This document shows positions 1-9,479 of a DNA stretch of 64,000 nt, one piece after another. The notes beneath the pieces are model-generated. The model did no database searches. It was given only the letters and a program-made list of their open reading frames with translations, and was not told where the DNA came from. Position numbers and translations under genes: made by a program. This DNA comes from Paenibacillus athensensis (lineage in GTDB: Bacteria > Bacillota > Bacilli > Paenibacillales > NBRC-103111). The first letter of the stretch is position 1, and every line of letters begins with the position of its first letter. The DNA lies in NCBI RefSeq assembly GCF_004514475.2, contig NZ_MYFO02000011.1:115795-179794 (forward strand), in the 5' to 3' direction.

Positions 1-1138
1 CGAGCCTATGGAGGAACTGGTCGATCTTCGGATCGTACGAGATACCCACCATAGGCACGTATTGCGAGGCTGCATAAATGAGCGCATGCAGCCTCATGCC
101 GATAAGCAGGTCGCACGCGGCCACCTGCTCGAGCATGTCCTGCGGGTGGACGACGCCTGGCGTCAGCTCCACCCGCGCTGCGCGATCGCCGCCAGGGGCG
201 GCGCCGGACGCGGATGCGGACGCGCCGGTGAGCCGGGCGATCACATACTGCGACGCCTCCTCGTCCGACGGGAGGTGGAACGGCAGGAAGCGCAGCCGCA
301 CGTCGGAACGTGCGTCCAGCAGCGCTTCCAGAGCCTGCGCGAGCGCGTCGAGCTCCGAGCGATCGCGGTTCCAGAAGCGGACGGACACGCCGACCGTCCG
401 CCAGGCCGGGCCGCCGACACGCTTTGCGTCGGCGGCGGTATACGCCGGCGTCGCAGCGTCAGCCGCGCCGGCGTCAGCCAGCGGCGCCGACGCTGCGTCG
501 CCGTCCGATGCGCCGCCGCGCCCCCCGTGCGCGGCGTTTGCTGCGCCGGACGCGGATGCAGACGCGCCGGCGGCTGGCCCGACCCCGCCCGAGTCTGCCG
601 CGCGCAGCGGCAGGCCCATGACCGGGTCGGGCACAACGTCGATGCGCTCGCGCGGCAGGCGCATCGAGGCCAGCAGGTCCGCGGACTCCGTATCGCGGAC
701 CGAGAGGTACCGGCAGCGCCGGAACACGGCGCGAATCCAGCCGTCAAAGAAACGGCGATTCACCGGGCCGATCCCTTGCGAATACACGAAGGTCGGCTTG
801 CCCAGCCATTGCGCCAGCTTCAGCACCGCCAAGTAGTACGGGATCGTCTTGGCGCTTGTCGCGTCCTGCAGCAAGCTGCCGCCGCCGCTGATCAGCCCGT
901 CGCTGCTGCGCAGCGCACGCAGCACCTCTGCGGGCCTCATCCGGTGGCACGCCTCGACGCCGTACATCGCGGCAGTACGCTGCGGATTGCCGGAGAGCAC
1001 AATTGGCTCGATCCGCATGCCCTGCTCCTCGCCCTGCTGGCGCAGCGCCAGCAGGATTGATTGCAGCACAGCCTCGTCGCCGCTGTTGTCAAAACCGTAA
1101 TAACCGGATAGTACTAGGCGTCGAACCGGGGCGTCCAT
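1..1138 (-). CDS. csaB: CsaB, polysaccharide pyruvyl transferase (3' end cut by window edge)
   Basis: CsaB adds ketal-linked pyruvate to the secondary cell-wall polymer, creating the ligand for SLH domains. The reading frame opens with ATG at 1138 and gives MDAPVRRLVLSGYYGFDNSG followed by DEAVLQSILLAL, the typical CsaB N-terminus. Family-like segments such as LISGGGSLLQD, FVYSQGIGP and LLIGMRLHALIYA follow. It runs off the left edge, so the C-terminus is missing. The start overlaps the end of the DUF5693 gene by 25 bp, so the two are probably translationally coupled. Residues about 176-240 and 298-312 are Ala/Gly/Ser-rich inserts that I do not expect in the family. The frame is open to the edge. 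The SLH-domain protease at 13763-16279 is a likely client. Confidence 0.9.
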   Translation of the reverse strand, partial: MDAPVRRLVLSGYYGFDNSGDEAVLQSILLALRQQGEEQGMRIEPIVLSGNPQRTAAMYGVEACHRMRPAEVLRALRSSDGLISGGGSLLQDATSAKTIPYYLAVLKLAQWLGKPTFVYSQGIGPVNRRFFDGWIRAVFRRCRYLSVRDTESADLLASMRLPRERIDVVPDPVMGLPLRAADSGGVGPAAGASASASGAANAAHGGRGGASDGDAASAPLADAGAADAATPAYTAADAKRVGGPAWRTVGVSVRFWNRDRSELDALAQALEALLDARSDVRLRFLPFHLPSDEEASQYVIARLTGASASASGAAPGGDRAARVELTPGVVHPQDMLEQVAACDLLIGMRLHALIYAASQYVPMVGISYDPKIDQFLHRL

Positions 1139-3165
1139 TTTTTCCAGCTCCTTACGAGAATTTCCCAAACGGCGATCAGCACAAGACCGATCAGAATACC
1201 GAAGATCAAGCCATAGCTGATCCGAATAGCCGAAATGTGCAGCGGCGTATGCAGATGGGCAAAGGTATCGACAAGCGAAAGCTGCCCGATGACGCCAACA
1301 ATCAGCAGGTACACAGCATTTCTATACCGTACGCACAAGTATCCGGCAAGCAGGAACAGCGGATGCGCCAGCAAAAATTCCTTGGTCCGCGGCCGCACGC
1401 CCAGCGTATTTTCCAGGAAGGAACGGAACAGCTTCTCAAAGGTGGAGGCCTGCCCTTCATTGCCGGTTCGCGTCAAATAGTAGAACAGCGCTCCCGCCGC
1501 AACAGCAGCAACCACCAGCCAAAATACGCGAATGTGCGCGCTGAGAAGACGCCTGATCCGCTCCAGCTTCTCCCGATGCGTCAAGTTTTCGCTGAACAGC
1601 AGCAAGTAAAGAGCGACGATTGCAATCGGCGCCAGATGCAGCAGGCTGACGCCGCGGAACTGCTGCAGCACCAGCATGTAGCTGATATGATTGAGCAGCC
1701 CGACGACATACACAATGCCGATCGCCGAAATCGCCGAGGTGCGAATCAGCAGCCACAGGCTGAAGCCGATCCGCGATTTGGCCGCCGCAGCTCGTCCTGT
1801 ACGCACCGTGCGCACAGCCAGCATTACGGCCAGACTTGGCGCGCAGATGGCCGTAGCCAGCGCCAGTCCTTGCGCATACAAATTGGCGCTGAGCGCATGC
1901 AAGCCGATAGCTCCGACGAGACCGATGACGAACAAAGCAAGCGCCGTACCCGGGAAGAAGGCGGCGACGGTCAGCACGATCAGGGCCACACCCCCGAGCA
2001 GCACGAACACGCGGGCTACTTTTTGCCACCCGGAATCGTCGAACGCAAAAGCTTGCGCCTGTCCGGTCGTGAACCCGACCTTCTCGATGCGCGGGATCGC
2101 ACCGTCCTTGCCGTTCAAGCTGTCGAGCAGCGGCCGAATTGGATCGACAAGCGTACCCTTATCCACACTTCGGGCCAGCTTCCCGTTCAGGAAGATGATA
2201 CGAATATTGCGGTCCTTCACAGCCAGCACAAAGCGATCGGCCACGCCCTGCACACGGGACTCCAGCTCCTCTTTGGAAACGGGCTCGGTCAGCTTTTCTC
2301 CGTCCTTTTCGGTAAACGAATGCAAACGTACTATATTATAGTTGGTTTCCTTCGCCAGCGTACTCAGACCTTTTTGCGGCTCTTTCGAAAGCTCGATGGT
2401 TGCAAGCCCGATGCCGTATTTATTCAGCAGCTTGGCCATCTTTTTCAAATTCACTTCCGGTGTTTCGTCAGTAAAGCCCGGCATGGCATCGCCGTCGGCC
2501 ACGATCCGCTCCACGCCGACAGCGTGCAGCTTGCTTAGCAGTTGGTCCATCGTCGTGCTGGAGTAAGGTCTGCGGTTAGTTAAACGCGCGATAATATGGA
2601 ACCCTTGATCATGCAGCTGATTCAAGGTGATCGGATCGGGGTCCATCGGCTTGATCGCGGCCTCGTCCGGACTCATACGGATCTGCAGCCCGGGCCGATC
2701 CTTCAAGCTCCACGTTGCCGTCTCTACCTTCAGGTCGGCAAATGTTTTTTCTATTAACGGCTGCAGCTGCTTTTGCGTCTCCGTATCGGCAAAAAGCACG
2801 TAGGTGTAGTTCTCTCCAGGCTGCGGCAGCTTCTGCGCGAACATGGCGGCATCACGCGAGTTATACACGTCGATTCTGCGGCTCGTCTTCAATTCGTTCA
2901 GCGTCGCTTCATAAACCGCCAGCGATTGCACGCCGGCCGCCTTCAGCGCCTTTAATTGATTGGCGATAAATCCTTGCGGATCCGCTTGAAGATCGGACAT
3001 GTCGACCAGATCACGATAATCAAAAACGAACTCGACTTGATTGGCCGACGTTTCGGTCTCATGTCTCGCGTACACCAGCGGCAGCGAGCTCAACAGGCCC
3101 GCTACGACCAGCCACCACAGCACCTTGCGCAACAGATGATTCCCTTTTCCATACCATTGGACCAA
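1114..3165 (-). CDS. DUF5693 family multi-pass membrane protein
   Basis: The 683-residue protein has one N-terminal membrane segment (about residues 14-33, WWLVVAGLLSSLPLVYA). A large outside domain of about 350 residues follows, then a cluster of roughly eight hydrophobic segments from about residue 388 to the end. I recognise it as the DUF5693 type commonly found next to csaB in Paenibacillus-like genomes; no biochemical role is known to me. The start is supported by an AGGAGTG ribosome site 8 bases upstream. The 25-bp overlap with csaB suggests a shared envelope role, perhaps in making or exporting the pyruvylated wall polymer; that is inference. The 155 bp between this gene and pgcA show no clear terminator. 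Confidence 0.8.
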   Translation of the reverse strand: MVQWYGKGNHLLRKVLWWLVVAGLLSSLPLVYARHETETSANQVEFVFDYRDLVDMSDLQADPQGFIANQLKALKAAGVQSLAVYEATLNELKTSRRIDVYNSRDAAMFAQKLPQPGENYTYVLFADTETQKQLQPLIEKTFADLKVETATWSLKDRPGLQIRMSPDEAAIKPMDPDPITLNQLHDQGFHIIARLTNRRPYSSTTMDQLLSKLHAVGVERIVADGDAMPGFTDETPEVNLKKMAKLLNKYGIGLATIELSKEPQKGLSTLAKETNYNIVRLHSFTEKDGEKLTEPVSKEELESRVQGVADRFVLAVKDRNIRIIFLNGKLARSVDKGTLVDPIRPLLDSLNGKDGAIPRIEKVGFTTGQAQAFAFDDSGWQKVARVFVLLGGVALIVLTVAAFFPGTALALFVIGLVGAIGLHALSANLYAQGLALATAICAPSLAVMLAVRTVRTGRAAAAKSRIGFSLWLLIRTSAISAIGIVYVVGLLNHISYMLVLQQFRGVSLLHLAPIAIVALYLLLFSENLTHREKLERIRRLLSAHIRVFWLVVAAVAAGALFYYLTRTGNEGQASTFEKLFRSFLENTLGVRPRTKEFLLAHPLFLLAGYLCVRYRNAVYLLIVGVIGQLSLVDTFAHLHTPLHISAIRISYGLIFGILIGLVLIAVWEILVRSWKKWTPRFDA

Positions 3166-3320
3166 TTTGTTTCACTCCTGTTCTCATCCTCATACATTCG
3201 AAAACCTCTTCAGATCACACCGCGGCCAAGCCGCACGCCGAAGGAAACCGCAAACGGCTCCCTCCATTAGACGCACTGTCGGCCACTTTGTTCTAAAGAG
3301 GTTCTCTGCTTTCTATGCGA

Positions 3321-5015
3321 TCATCCGTCGATGCGGCTCATGACATCCTGTACAATCCCGTTCAGCCGCTCGGACGCTTGCGCGCCGGATGTTCCCTGGA
3401 CAGCAAAATAAAATTTGATTTTGGGCTCGGTGCCCGATGGACGCAGGCAGAACCAGGAGCCGTCCTCCAGCTTGAACTTGAGCACATTCTCCTTCGGCAA
3501 GCCGTTGATGCCGGCGGCATAGTCTTCCACGCCCTGCACGTTGATGCCGTGGATCGCTTCCGGTGGATGGGTACGCCACGCTTCCATCATACGACCGATC
3601 TGCTCGACGCCATCTTTGCCTTTGAGCGTCCGCGATTCCAGCTTTTCCAGAAAATAACCAAACGATGCATACAGCTCCTGCAGAACATCGTATAAGGTTT
3701 TACCCTGCTGCTTGTAGTACGCGGCCGCTTCGCAAATGAGCATCGCTGCGATGACGGCGTCTTTGTCGCGCGCGTAGCTGCCAGCCAGATAACCATAGCT
3801 TTCTTCGTAACCGAATAAGAAGGTACGCTCGCCGGTTTTTTCGAAAGCCGTCATTTTCTCGCCTATGTATTTGAAGCCTGTCAGCGTATCCAGCGTATCT
3901 ACGCCGTAATGACGGGCAATGACAGCGCCCATTTCGCTGGTTACAATCGTCTTGATGATCACGCCATTATCCGGCAGCGCGCCGCGCTCCTTCATGCTGG
4001 AGAGCAAGTAATTGACGATGATGGCACCCGACTGGTTGCCCGTCAGAACAAAATAATCCCCTGAAGGGTCCTTGACCACAGCTCCCATCCGATCGGCGTC
4101 GGGATCCGTACCGACAATGATATCGGCGTCCCAAGCTTTCGCTTGAGCGATGGCCAACGTGAACGCTTCCCGCTCCTCCGGATTCGGCGATTTCACGGTC
4201 GAGAATTGCGAGTCCGGCTGCTCCTGCTCAGCTACCACGCGAACCTGCGTGAAGCCAACCGTCTCCAGAACACGGCGCACCGGCATGTTACCGGAACCGT
4301 GTAGCGGCGTGAAGACGATGCGGAAATCGTCGCGAATCTGGCGAATGACGTCCGGATTCTGGCTGACGGCGGCTACCGCGGCAATGTAACGGGCGTCGAT
4401 GTCCTCGCCCAGCCACGCCAGCAGCCCCTGCGCCTCCGCGTCCTCGCGGGTCAAACGCTTCACTTTATCAAACGAATCGGCCTGCTGTACCAGCTCAATG
4501 ACCCTCTCAGCGAATTCAGGAACAAGCTGGCCGCCGTCTGCGCCGTATACTTTATAACCGTTATATTCAGGAGGGTTGTGGCTCGCGGTTACGACCACGC
4601 CGGCCGTCGCCTTCAAATCTCTTACGGCATACGACAGCTCTGGCGTTGGGCGCAAAGCCTCGAATACATATGCCTTGATGCCGTTGCCGGCAAAAACAAG
4701 CGCCGCTTCCAATGCAAACTCCGGCGACATGTTGCGCGAGTCATAGGCAATGACGATTGACGGATTCACGGTTCCCGTCTGCCGTACAAAGTCCGCCAAG
4801 CCTTGGCTTGCCCGACCTACGGTGTAGACGTTAATGCGGTTGGTGCCTGCGCCGATCACTCCGCGCAAGCCGCCGGTTCCGAATTCCAAATCCTTGTAAA
4901 AGCGATCTTCAATCTCCTTGGCGTCATGGCTGATGGAGCGAAGCTCGTCTTTCGTCGCGCTGTCGACGGCAGGGTCGTCCAGCCATAATTGATATTGGGT
5001 TTGCACTCGCGTCAT
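3321..5015 (-). CDS. pgcA: Phospho-sugar mutase (alpha-phosphoglucomutase type)
   Basis: Interconverts glucose 1-phosphate and glucose 6-phosphate in the cytoplasm, feeding UDP-glucose for wall glycopolymers and glycolipids. All four mutase signatures are visible in about 564 residues: the N-terminal FGTGGLRGVIGAGTNR, the phosphoserine loop TASHNPPEYNGYK, the metal loop GTDPDADRMG, and C-terminal LRPSGTEPKIKFY. Length fits the long PgcA class, not GlmM. The frame also has a GTG at 5030, but the AGGAG site lies directly against it, so the ATG at 5015 is preferred although its spacing (14) is long. The neighbouring envelope genes agree with a role in precursor supply. Confidence 0.92.
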   Translation of the reverse strand: MTRVQTQYQLWLDDPAVDSATKDELRSISHDAKEIEDRFYKDLEFGTGGLRGVIGAGTNRINVYTVGRASQGLADFVRQTGTVNPSIVIAYDSRNMSPEFALEAALVFAGNGIKAYVFEALRPTPELSYAVRDLKATAGVVVTASHNPPEYNGYKVYGADGGQLVPEFAERVIELVQQADSFDKVKRLTREDAEAQGLLAWLGEDIDARYIAAVAAVSQNPDVIRQIRDDFRIVFTPLHGSGNMPVRRVLETVGFTQVRVVAEQEQPDSQFSTVKSPNPEEREAFTLAIAQAKAWDADIIVGTDPDADRMGAVVKDPSGDYFVLTGNQSGAIIVNYLLSSMKERGALPDNGVIIKTIVTSEMGAVIARHYGVDTLDTLTGFKYIGEKMTAFEKTGERTFLFGYEESYGYLAGSYARDKDAVIAAMLICEAAAYYKQQGKTLYDVLQELYASFGYFLEKLESRTLKGKDGVEQIGRMMEAWRTHPPEAIHGINVQGVEDYAAGINGLPKENVLKFKLEDGSWFCLRPSGTEPKIKFYFAVQGTSGAQASERLNGIVQDVMSRIDG

Positions 5016-5044
5016 ATCCGTAAGTTCCACTCCTTCATCTCGTC

Positions 5045-5473
5045 TTATTTATTGGCAATAGCGAACATAAGCTCGCCTTCGACAACTACCCGTTCTCCTA
5101 CCTTCGCTACAGCTTGACCTTTCACAATCGTCCCTTTCAGGCGCGTAATGGTCATTTCCAGCGTCAATGTATCTCCAGGAACAACCTGGCCGCGGAAACG
5201 AACGCCGTCAATGCCGGCGAACAAGCCGATTTTTCCTTTATAGTCATCCAACGTCAGGACGGCAACTGCGCCTACCTGAGCCAGCGCTTCCACGATCAGC
5301 ACGCCGGGCATTACCGGATATCCGGGAAAATGACCGGGAAAAAATGGCTCGTTCATCGTGACGTTTTTGATTCCGACGGCGCGAACCCCCGGCTCCACCT
5401 CCAAAATGCGGTCCACCAGCAAAAACGGCGGACGATGCGGAATAATTTCCTGAATCTGATTAATATCCAGCAA
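5045..5473 (-). CDS. fabZ: 3-hydroxyacyl-[acyl-carrier-protein] dehydratase FabZ
   Basis: Dehydrates 3-hydroxyacyl-ACP to trans-2-enoyl-ACP in type II fatty acid synthesis. The 142-residue product carries the hot-dog fold landmarks: [14 protein letters not shown] near the start, the catalytic His in [14 protein letters not shown] (H48) and catalytic Glu in VEALAQ (E62). The frame is open to 5518, but a TTG at 5473, preceded by AAAGGAG 9 bases upstream, gives [10 protein letters not shown], the standard FabZ start; this start is chosen. It stands 29 bp upstream of pgcA and is probably co-transcribed with it. The 170 bp on the other side hold two inverted repeats (5540-5563 and 5586-5618) without an obvious T-run. 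Confidence 0.94.
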   Translation of the reverse strand: MLDINQIQEIIPHRPPFLLVDRILEVEPGVRAVGIKNVTMNEPFFPGHFPGYPVMPGVLIVEALAQVGAVAVLTLDDYKGKIGLFAGIDGVRFRGQVVPGDTLTLEMTITRLKGTIVKGQAVAKVGERVVVEGELMFAIANK

Positions 5474-5647
5474 CCTGCTCGTCTCCTTTCGATGCTTGCA
5501 TAAAACACAAGGCAACAACTTACAATATGATTATCCCCTTCACGGCTGCAGCAGTGAAGGTTGATATAAGAGGAGCTTATGGACGAGCCTGCCGCATGCA
5601 GACCGTCTGTAGGCTCTTTCTCCTGAATACCCGGTTCGTCGCGGCGT

Positions 5648-6157
5648 TCAATCTCTCTTGTTGAGGATGGCGAATTGAACAATATAAATCAGGGTTGCGA
5701 TCATCGAAATGCCGATAACGCCCCATAAGTAGGGCAGCGCCAACGGCGCCTTGAACACAATCAATAGAATCGCTATGTAAAAAAGCACCGTCGTCAGCTT
5801 GCCGAGCATATTGGCCGGCACTGTCAGCTTACCGCGAAAATGAAAAAAAGCGGAGCCGGCAATCATCCCCGCATCCCGGGCAAAAATCGCCGCAGCCGCC
5901 TGCCACGGAATCATGTGCGACAGCAGCAGCGACAGGATCACGACAATCATCATCGCCTTATCAGCCAACGGATCGAGCATGGAGCCAACTACAGTCACTT
6001 GCCCTCGCCTACGGGCGATGTAACCGTCGAGAATATCCGTCAATCCGGCAAGCAAAAGCACCAGGAAAGCAACCTTGATATAGCCGTAAAAGAAAACAAC
6101 CGAATAAACCGGAATCAGGATAAACCTGCTGATTGTTAGCATGTTCGGTATATTCAA
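5648..6157 (-). CDS. CDP-alcohol phosphatidyltransferase (PgsA-like)
   Basis: Membrane enzyme that joins a CDP-diacylglycerol phosphatidyl group to an alcohol, probably glycerol 3-phosphate. The family motif D-x2-D-G-x2-A-R-x8-G-x3-D-x3-D is complete, from DILDGYIARR to GSMLDPLAD (D41, D44, D62, D66 from the chosen start). Five or six hydrophobic segments fill the 169 residues. The open frame extends to 6268, but TTG at 6157, behind a GGGGGAAGGG purine run, gives MNIPNMLTISRF, the usual start of this family. Substrate cannot be settled from sequence: phosphatidylglycerophosphate synthase is most likely, and many Bacillales have a second copy elsewhere. Confidence 0.85.
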   Translation of the reverse strand: MNIPNMLTISRFILIPVYSVVFFYGYIKVAFLVLLLAGLTDILDGYIARRRGQVTVVGSMLDPLADKAMMIVVILSLLLSHMIPWQAAAAIFARDAGMIAGSAFFHFRGKLTVPANMLGKLTTVLFYIAILLIVFKAPLALPYLWGVIGISMIATLIYIVQFAILNKRD

Positions 6158-6228
6158 GCGCTGCCCTTCCCCCTTACAAGCATGCCGATTTTCTAAGTTT
6201 ATCCTCCGTCCATTATACCTTTCCTTTT

Positions 6229-6256
6229 TCAAAAATAAAACTCCCTCGCGGGAGTC
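6229..6256 (-). terminator. Rho-independent terminator after epuA-like gene
   Basis: On the minus strand a 6-bp perfect stem (ACTCCC/GGGAGT) with a GCGA loop is followed by TTTATTTTTG. It lies directly downstream of the epuA-like stop codon and ends the mbl-flhO-flhP-epuA transcript. Confidence 0.75.
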
Positions 6257-6257
6257 C

Positions 6258-6500
6258 TCAATTCGCAAAAACCAGATCGTACAGGTGCTTCCAGGTGCTC
6301 CACCGGAAAATTTCGGACGAAGGCTGGTGGCCCAGCTTGCTGTATCCGATCCATAAACCGATGAAGACGGCGAGCACGCTCAGAACGGGAACGCGAATCC
6401 ATCTTATAATCGCTATCACAATGCGAGCCCAGCGGGGTTTCTGCCGTTTGGGCGGTTTCTTGGCTTTGGGTTGTTGCGATCTGGCTGGTGTTTCCGACAT
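6258..6500 (-). CDS. EpuA-like small membrane protein (often mislabelled RNA polymerase subunit beta)
   Basis: An 80-residue protein with a basic, Pro/Lys-rich N-terminus (KAKKPPKRQKPRW), one membrane span (about residues 27-51) and a C-terminal tail RWSTWKHLYDLVF that matches the EpuA-type family (PF11772). The function of this family is unknown to me; databases often call it DNA-directed RNA polymerase subunit beta because of its old context, which is not a real polymerase subunit. It follows flhP by 27 bp and ends at a terminator, so it closes the mbl/flagellar operon. Confidence 0.75.
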   Translation of the reverse strand: MSETPARSQQPKAKKPPKRQKPRWARIVIAIIRWIRVPVLSVLAVFIGLWIGYSKLGHQPSSEIFRWSTWKHLYDLVFAN

Positions 6501-6527
6501 CGGGCCTGTCCCTCTCTTTCCTAACCG

Positions 6528-7388
6528 TTAGCCACGCAAGTTATTGGCCAAGTTCATCATGGTGTCCGAAGAGGTGATTGCCCGGGAGTTTAATTGAAAC
6601 GCTTTTTGCACCATGACCAACTCCGTCATTTCATCGGCAAGCTGTACGTTCGACTGCTCCAGATAACCCTGCATCACTTCGACCCGGTCCGCTGCATTGG
6701 CTGCGGTACCGTTGACGTTCTGGAGAATTCCGTCGATGTTCGTGACACCGGCTGGCAGCGAATACAGATTGTCGCCAACCTCCCGCAGCAATTGCGGGCG
6801 AACGACGCGAACGAGCTTGATTTGGCCGACGTTAATCGGCGGCTGGTTATGATCAATTTCATTGTAAGCTAAAATCCGGCCGTCCGGATCAATCGCCGGG
6901 CGATAGTTCTTCGGCAGACGAATCGGATTACCGTCCGTACCTGCGAGAAAGTGGCCGTCCTCCGTCGTCATGACCATATTGCCGGTGGTATCCGGACTCA
7001 GATGAAAGGCTCCATTGCGCGTCCACGCCGGTTGCTGAACGGGGTTTCCGTTGGCGTCAACCGTGTTGACCGTCACTTCAAACAACCCGTCGCCCTGAAT
7101 CGCCAAGTCGGTCTGGTTGCCTGTGGCCTGAACCGGGCCTTGGGCCATATTCGTCTGGATTTGCACCAGCTTCGCTCCCCAGCCCTGGTTAAAGCCCAGC
7201 GGCGACATCCGGCCCTGCTGGCGGAAGCCCTCCGGCTGACCCTTCACGTTCGTCAGCACGTCTTCAAAAGAAGCTTCCTTCTTCTTGAAGCCGGTGGTGT
7301 TGGCGTTGGCGATATTGTTCGCCAGAATATCGAGCTTCTGCTGTAAGCTCTGCATCGAGACCGACGAGTTAATCATGGAATTGTTCAT
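6528..7388 (-). CDS. flhP: Flagellar hook-basal body protein FlhP
   Basis: Rod/hook-family protein of the flagellar basal body, exported by the flagellar type III system. The 286 residues start with MNNSMINSSVSMQSLQQKLD and the conserved LANNIANANTTGFKK motif. They end with the amphipathic helix MTELVMVQKAFQLNSRAI and MMNLANNLRG, as in FlgG/FlhP proteins. The start has an AAAGGAGG site 5 bases upstream. It is paired with flhO 11 bp upstream and with mbl, the same arrangement as B. subtilis mbl-flhO-flhP. This separates it from the distal rod genes of the main fla/che operon, which are not in this window. Confidence 0.92.
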   Translation of the reverse strand: MNNSMINSSVSMQSLQQKLDILANNIANANTTGFKKKEASFEDVLTNVKGQPEGFRQQGRMSPLGFNQGWGAKLVQIQTNMAQGPVQATGNQTDLAIQGDGLFEVTVNTVDANGNPVQQPAWTRNGAFHLSPDTTGNMVMTTEDGHFLAGTDGNPIRLPKNYRPAIDPDGRILAYNEIDHNQPPINVGQIKLVRVVRPQLLREVGDNLYSLPAGVTNIDGILQNVNGTAANAADRVEVMQGYLEQSNVQLADEMTELVMVQKAFQLNSRAITSSDTMMNLANNLRG

Positions 7389-7399
7389 GGGAACCTCCT

Positions 7400-8299
7400 T
7401 TAGATGCGGCCTACATCGTTCACGGCTTTGTCCATGCTTTTATCGTAAAATTGAATGACCTTCTGATTGGCTTCATACGCGCGCAGCGCCGACATCATGT
7501 CGACCATCGATTGCGCCGGATCGACGTTGGAGCGCTCGATGAAGCCTTGGCGCACTTCAACCTGATCGCCTGGCTGCACAGCCGTCACGCGGCCTTCATC
7601 GCCCGGGTTGATCCGGTACAAGCCGTTGCCCTCGCGCAGCAGCAGGTTCGGATCGTCTACGCGCGACAGCAGGAGACCGATTGGCTGACCAGCTGCATTC
7701 AGCATGGGCCTGCCATCTCCATTGATGAAATCTCCCGAGTTAGTAACCTGGAAAGAACGAATCGGCAGTCCGGAATTCGGATCGACCAGCACGATGGGCT
7801 GTCCGTCGCGTCCGAGCACCAGATTGCCGTCGGCATTAACCAGCTGGCCGCTGGGATCGACCGTAAACTTGCCGTTCAGGGAATACCGCTGCTCGCCTGC
7901 CGCATTCTGAACAGTGAACAACGCCTGCGGCTGGAAGGTGCGCTCGCCGTCCGCATTGACGTATTTGCCCGTCTCGTCAAAGGTAATGCCTGCCACCTGA
8001 ATATTGGATACAAGCGCGAAGTCGTAAGGGTTCTGCGTTTCCTGGAGATCCCCCTGCGCGTGCAGAGCGATATTCTCTTCCGCGAACACCCCGGTCGTCA
8101 GCCTGCCGATCGGCGTCACCGGAGCGCTGTTCTCACCGGCGCGGATACGCTCAATCAGCATTTCCGGGAAGGAGCGGGACAAGGAATTGCCCTGCTTGAA
8201 GCCCGGCGAATTGATGTTGGCGATATTGTTCGTAATTGTATCGTGTCTGCGCTGCTCGGCAATCATCCCGGAGGCTGCGGTATAGAGTCCTCTTAACAT
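7400..8299 (-). CDS. flhO: Flagellar hook-basal body protein FlhO
   Basis: Second rod-family protein, 299 residues. It begins MLRGLYTAASGMIAEQRRHD with ITNNIANINSPGFKQ, the flagellar basal-body rod signature. It ends with VDMMSALRAYEANQKVIQFY, the C-terminal coiled helix that polymerises with FlhP/FlgE-type subunits. No signal peptide is present, as expected for a type III export substrate. It sits 13 bp after mbl and 11 bp before flhP, so the three are one transcription unit. FlhO and FlhP are distinguished from each other only by order and similarity to the B. subtilis pair. Confidence 0.9.
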   Translation of the reverse strand: MLRGLYTAASGMIAEQRRHDTITNNIANINSPGFKQGNSLSRSFPEMLIERIRAGENSAPVTPIGRLTTGVFAEENIALHAQGDLQETQNPYDFALVSNIQVAGITFDETGKYVNADGERTFQPQALFTVQNAAGEQRYSLNGKFTVDPSGQLVNADGNLVLGRDGQPIVLVDPNSGLPIRSFQVTNSGDFINGDGRPMLNAAGQPIGLLLSRVDDPNLLLREGNGLYRINPGDEGRVTAVQPGDQVEVRQGFIERSNVDPAQSMVDMMSALRAYEANQKVIQFYDKSMDKAVNDVGRI

Positions 8300-8312
8300 G
8301 TCCTCATCACTC

Positions 8313-9314
8313 CTATACGAACTTGCGTTTGGTTACCTTGTCCAGGTTGTCCAACATAATACCCGTACCTTTCACTACGCAATGCATCGGATCTTCGGCA
8401 ATCAAAACCGGCACTTTCAGCTCATCGGCCAGCAACTGATCCAGACCGTGCAGCAGCGCCCCGCCGCCTGTCAGAATCACGCCTCTGTCGATAATGTCCG
8501 CCGACAGCTCCGGCGGCGTGCGCTCCAGCACACTTTTGGCCGAGGTGACGATCGACGCCACCGGGTCCCACAGCGCTTCCTGAATCTCGCTGGAATGAAT
8601 CGTAATCGTGAGCGGCAGTCCCGATACCATATCTCTGCCGCGAATATCCATCTCTTCGTTCCGTCCGTGAGGATACACCGTTCCGATCTTGATCTTGATA
8701 TCCTCGCTTGTCCGTTCGCCGATCAGCAGCTTGTACTTGTTCTTGATGTACTTCGTAATCGCGATATCGAACTTGTCCCCTGCGATTTTAATAGAAGAGG
8801 AGGTGACGATGTCGCCCATGGACAACACCGCCACATCCGTCGTACCGCCGCCGATATCGATCACCATGTTCCCGCTAGGCTGGAAAATATCCATGCCGGC
8901 GCCAATGGCCGCAGCCTTAGGCTCCTCTTCCAGAAATACTTCCCGGGCTCCGCTGCGCTCGGCCGCTTCACGAATCGCCTTTTGCTCGACCGAGGTAATG
9001 TTGGTAGGAGCGCAAATGAGAATGCGCGGATGCGAATACCACTGTTTGCCTCCTACCTTGGCAATAAAATGCTTCAGCATCATTTCCGTTATCTCGAAAT
9101 CAGCGATAACGCCGTCCTTCAACGGGCGGGTGGCGATAATATTGCCGGGGGTGCGCCCTACCATCCGGCGAGCTTCCTCGCCCACTTTGAGCACGCGCTT
9201 TGTATCGCTTTCAATCGCCACCACAGAGGGCTCATCGAGCACGACCCCGCGCCCTTTAACGTGAATCAGCACATTCGCCGTGCCCAGATCGATTCCAATG
9301 TCCTTGCTAAACAT
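8313..9314 (-). CDS. mbl: Mbl, MreB-like actin homologue
   Basis: Bacterial actin that moves along the inner membrane and guides lateral wall synthesis. Actin ATPase motifs are present in 333 residues: phosphate 1 DIGIDLGTANVLIHVKG, phosphate 2 MVIDIGGGTTDVAVLSMG, and adenosine motif GVILTGGGALLHGLDQLL. The frame continues upstream to 9347, but ATG at 9314 has AGGGAGGATT 7-10 bases before it and gives MFSKDIGIDLG, the correct start. Placement directly before flhO-flhP and after spoIIID identifies it as Mbl; MreB proper normally sits with mreCD. Confidence 0.94.
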   Translation of the reverse strand: MFSKDIGIDLGTANVLIHVKGRGVVLDEPSVVAIESDTKRVLKVGEEARRMVGRTPGNIIATRPLKDGVIADFEITEMMLKHFIAKVGGKQWYSHPRILICAPTNITSVEQKAIREAAERSGAREVFLEEEPKAAAIGAGMDIFQPSGNMVIDIGGGTTDVAVLSMGDIVTSSSIKIAGDKFDIAITKYIKNKYKLLIGERTSEDIKIKIGTVYPHGRNEEMDIRGRDMVSGLPLTITIHSSEIQEALWDPVASIVTSAKSVLERTPPELSADIIDRGVILTGGGALLHGLDQLLADELKVPVLIAEDPMHCVVKGTGIMLDNLDKVTKRKFV

Positions 9315-9479
9315 GTGATTGTAATCCTCCCTAAACCAACCGTCCATCCCGTGAAGAACTGGCGCTCATATATATAGTTCTAATTATAAGCTAAATTCGC
9401 TGTAAATGCATGAATTCCTTTTTTTTAATTGAAAATTCGACATGACCAGTTATAGCCAGCCGGCAGACGGCGGGAGGCA

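Noticed and set aside
6258..6500. Annotation as RNA polymerase beta subunit
   Set aside because: An 80-residue single-span protein cannot be RpoB; this is a propagated database label of the EpuA family.
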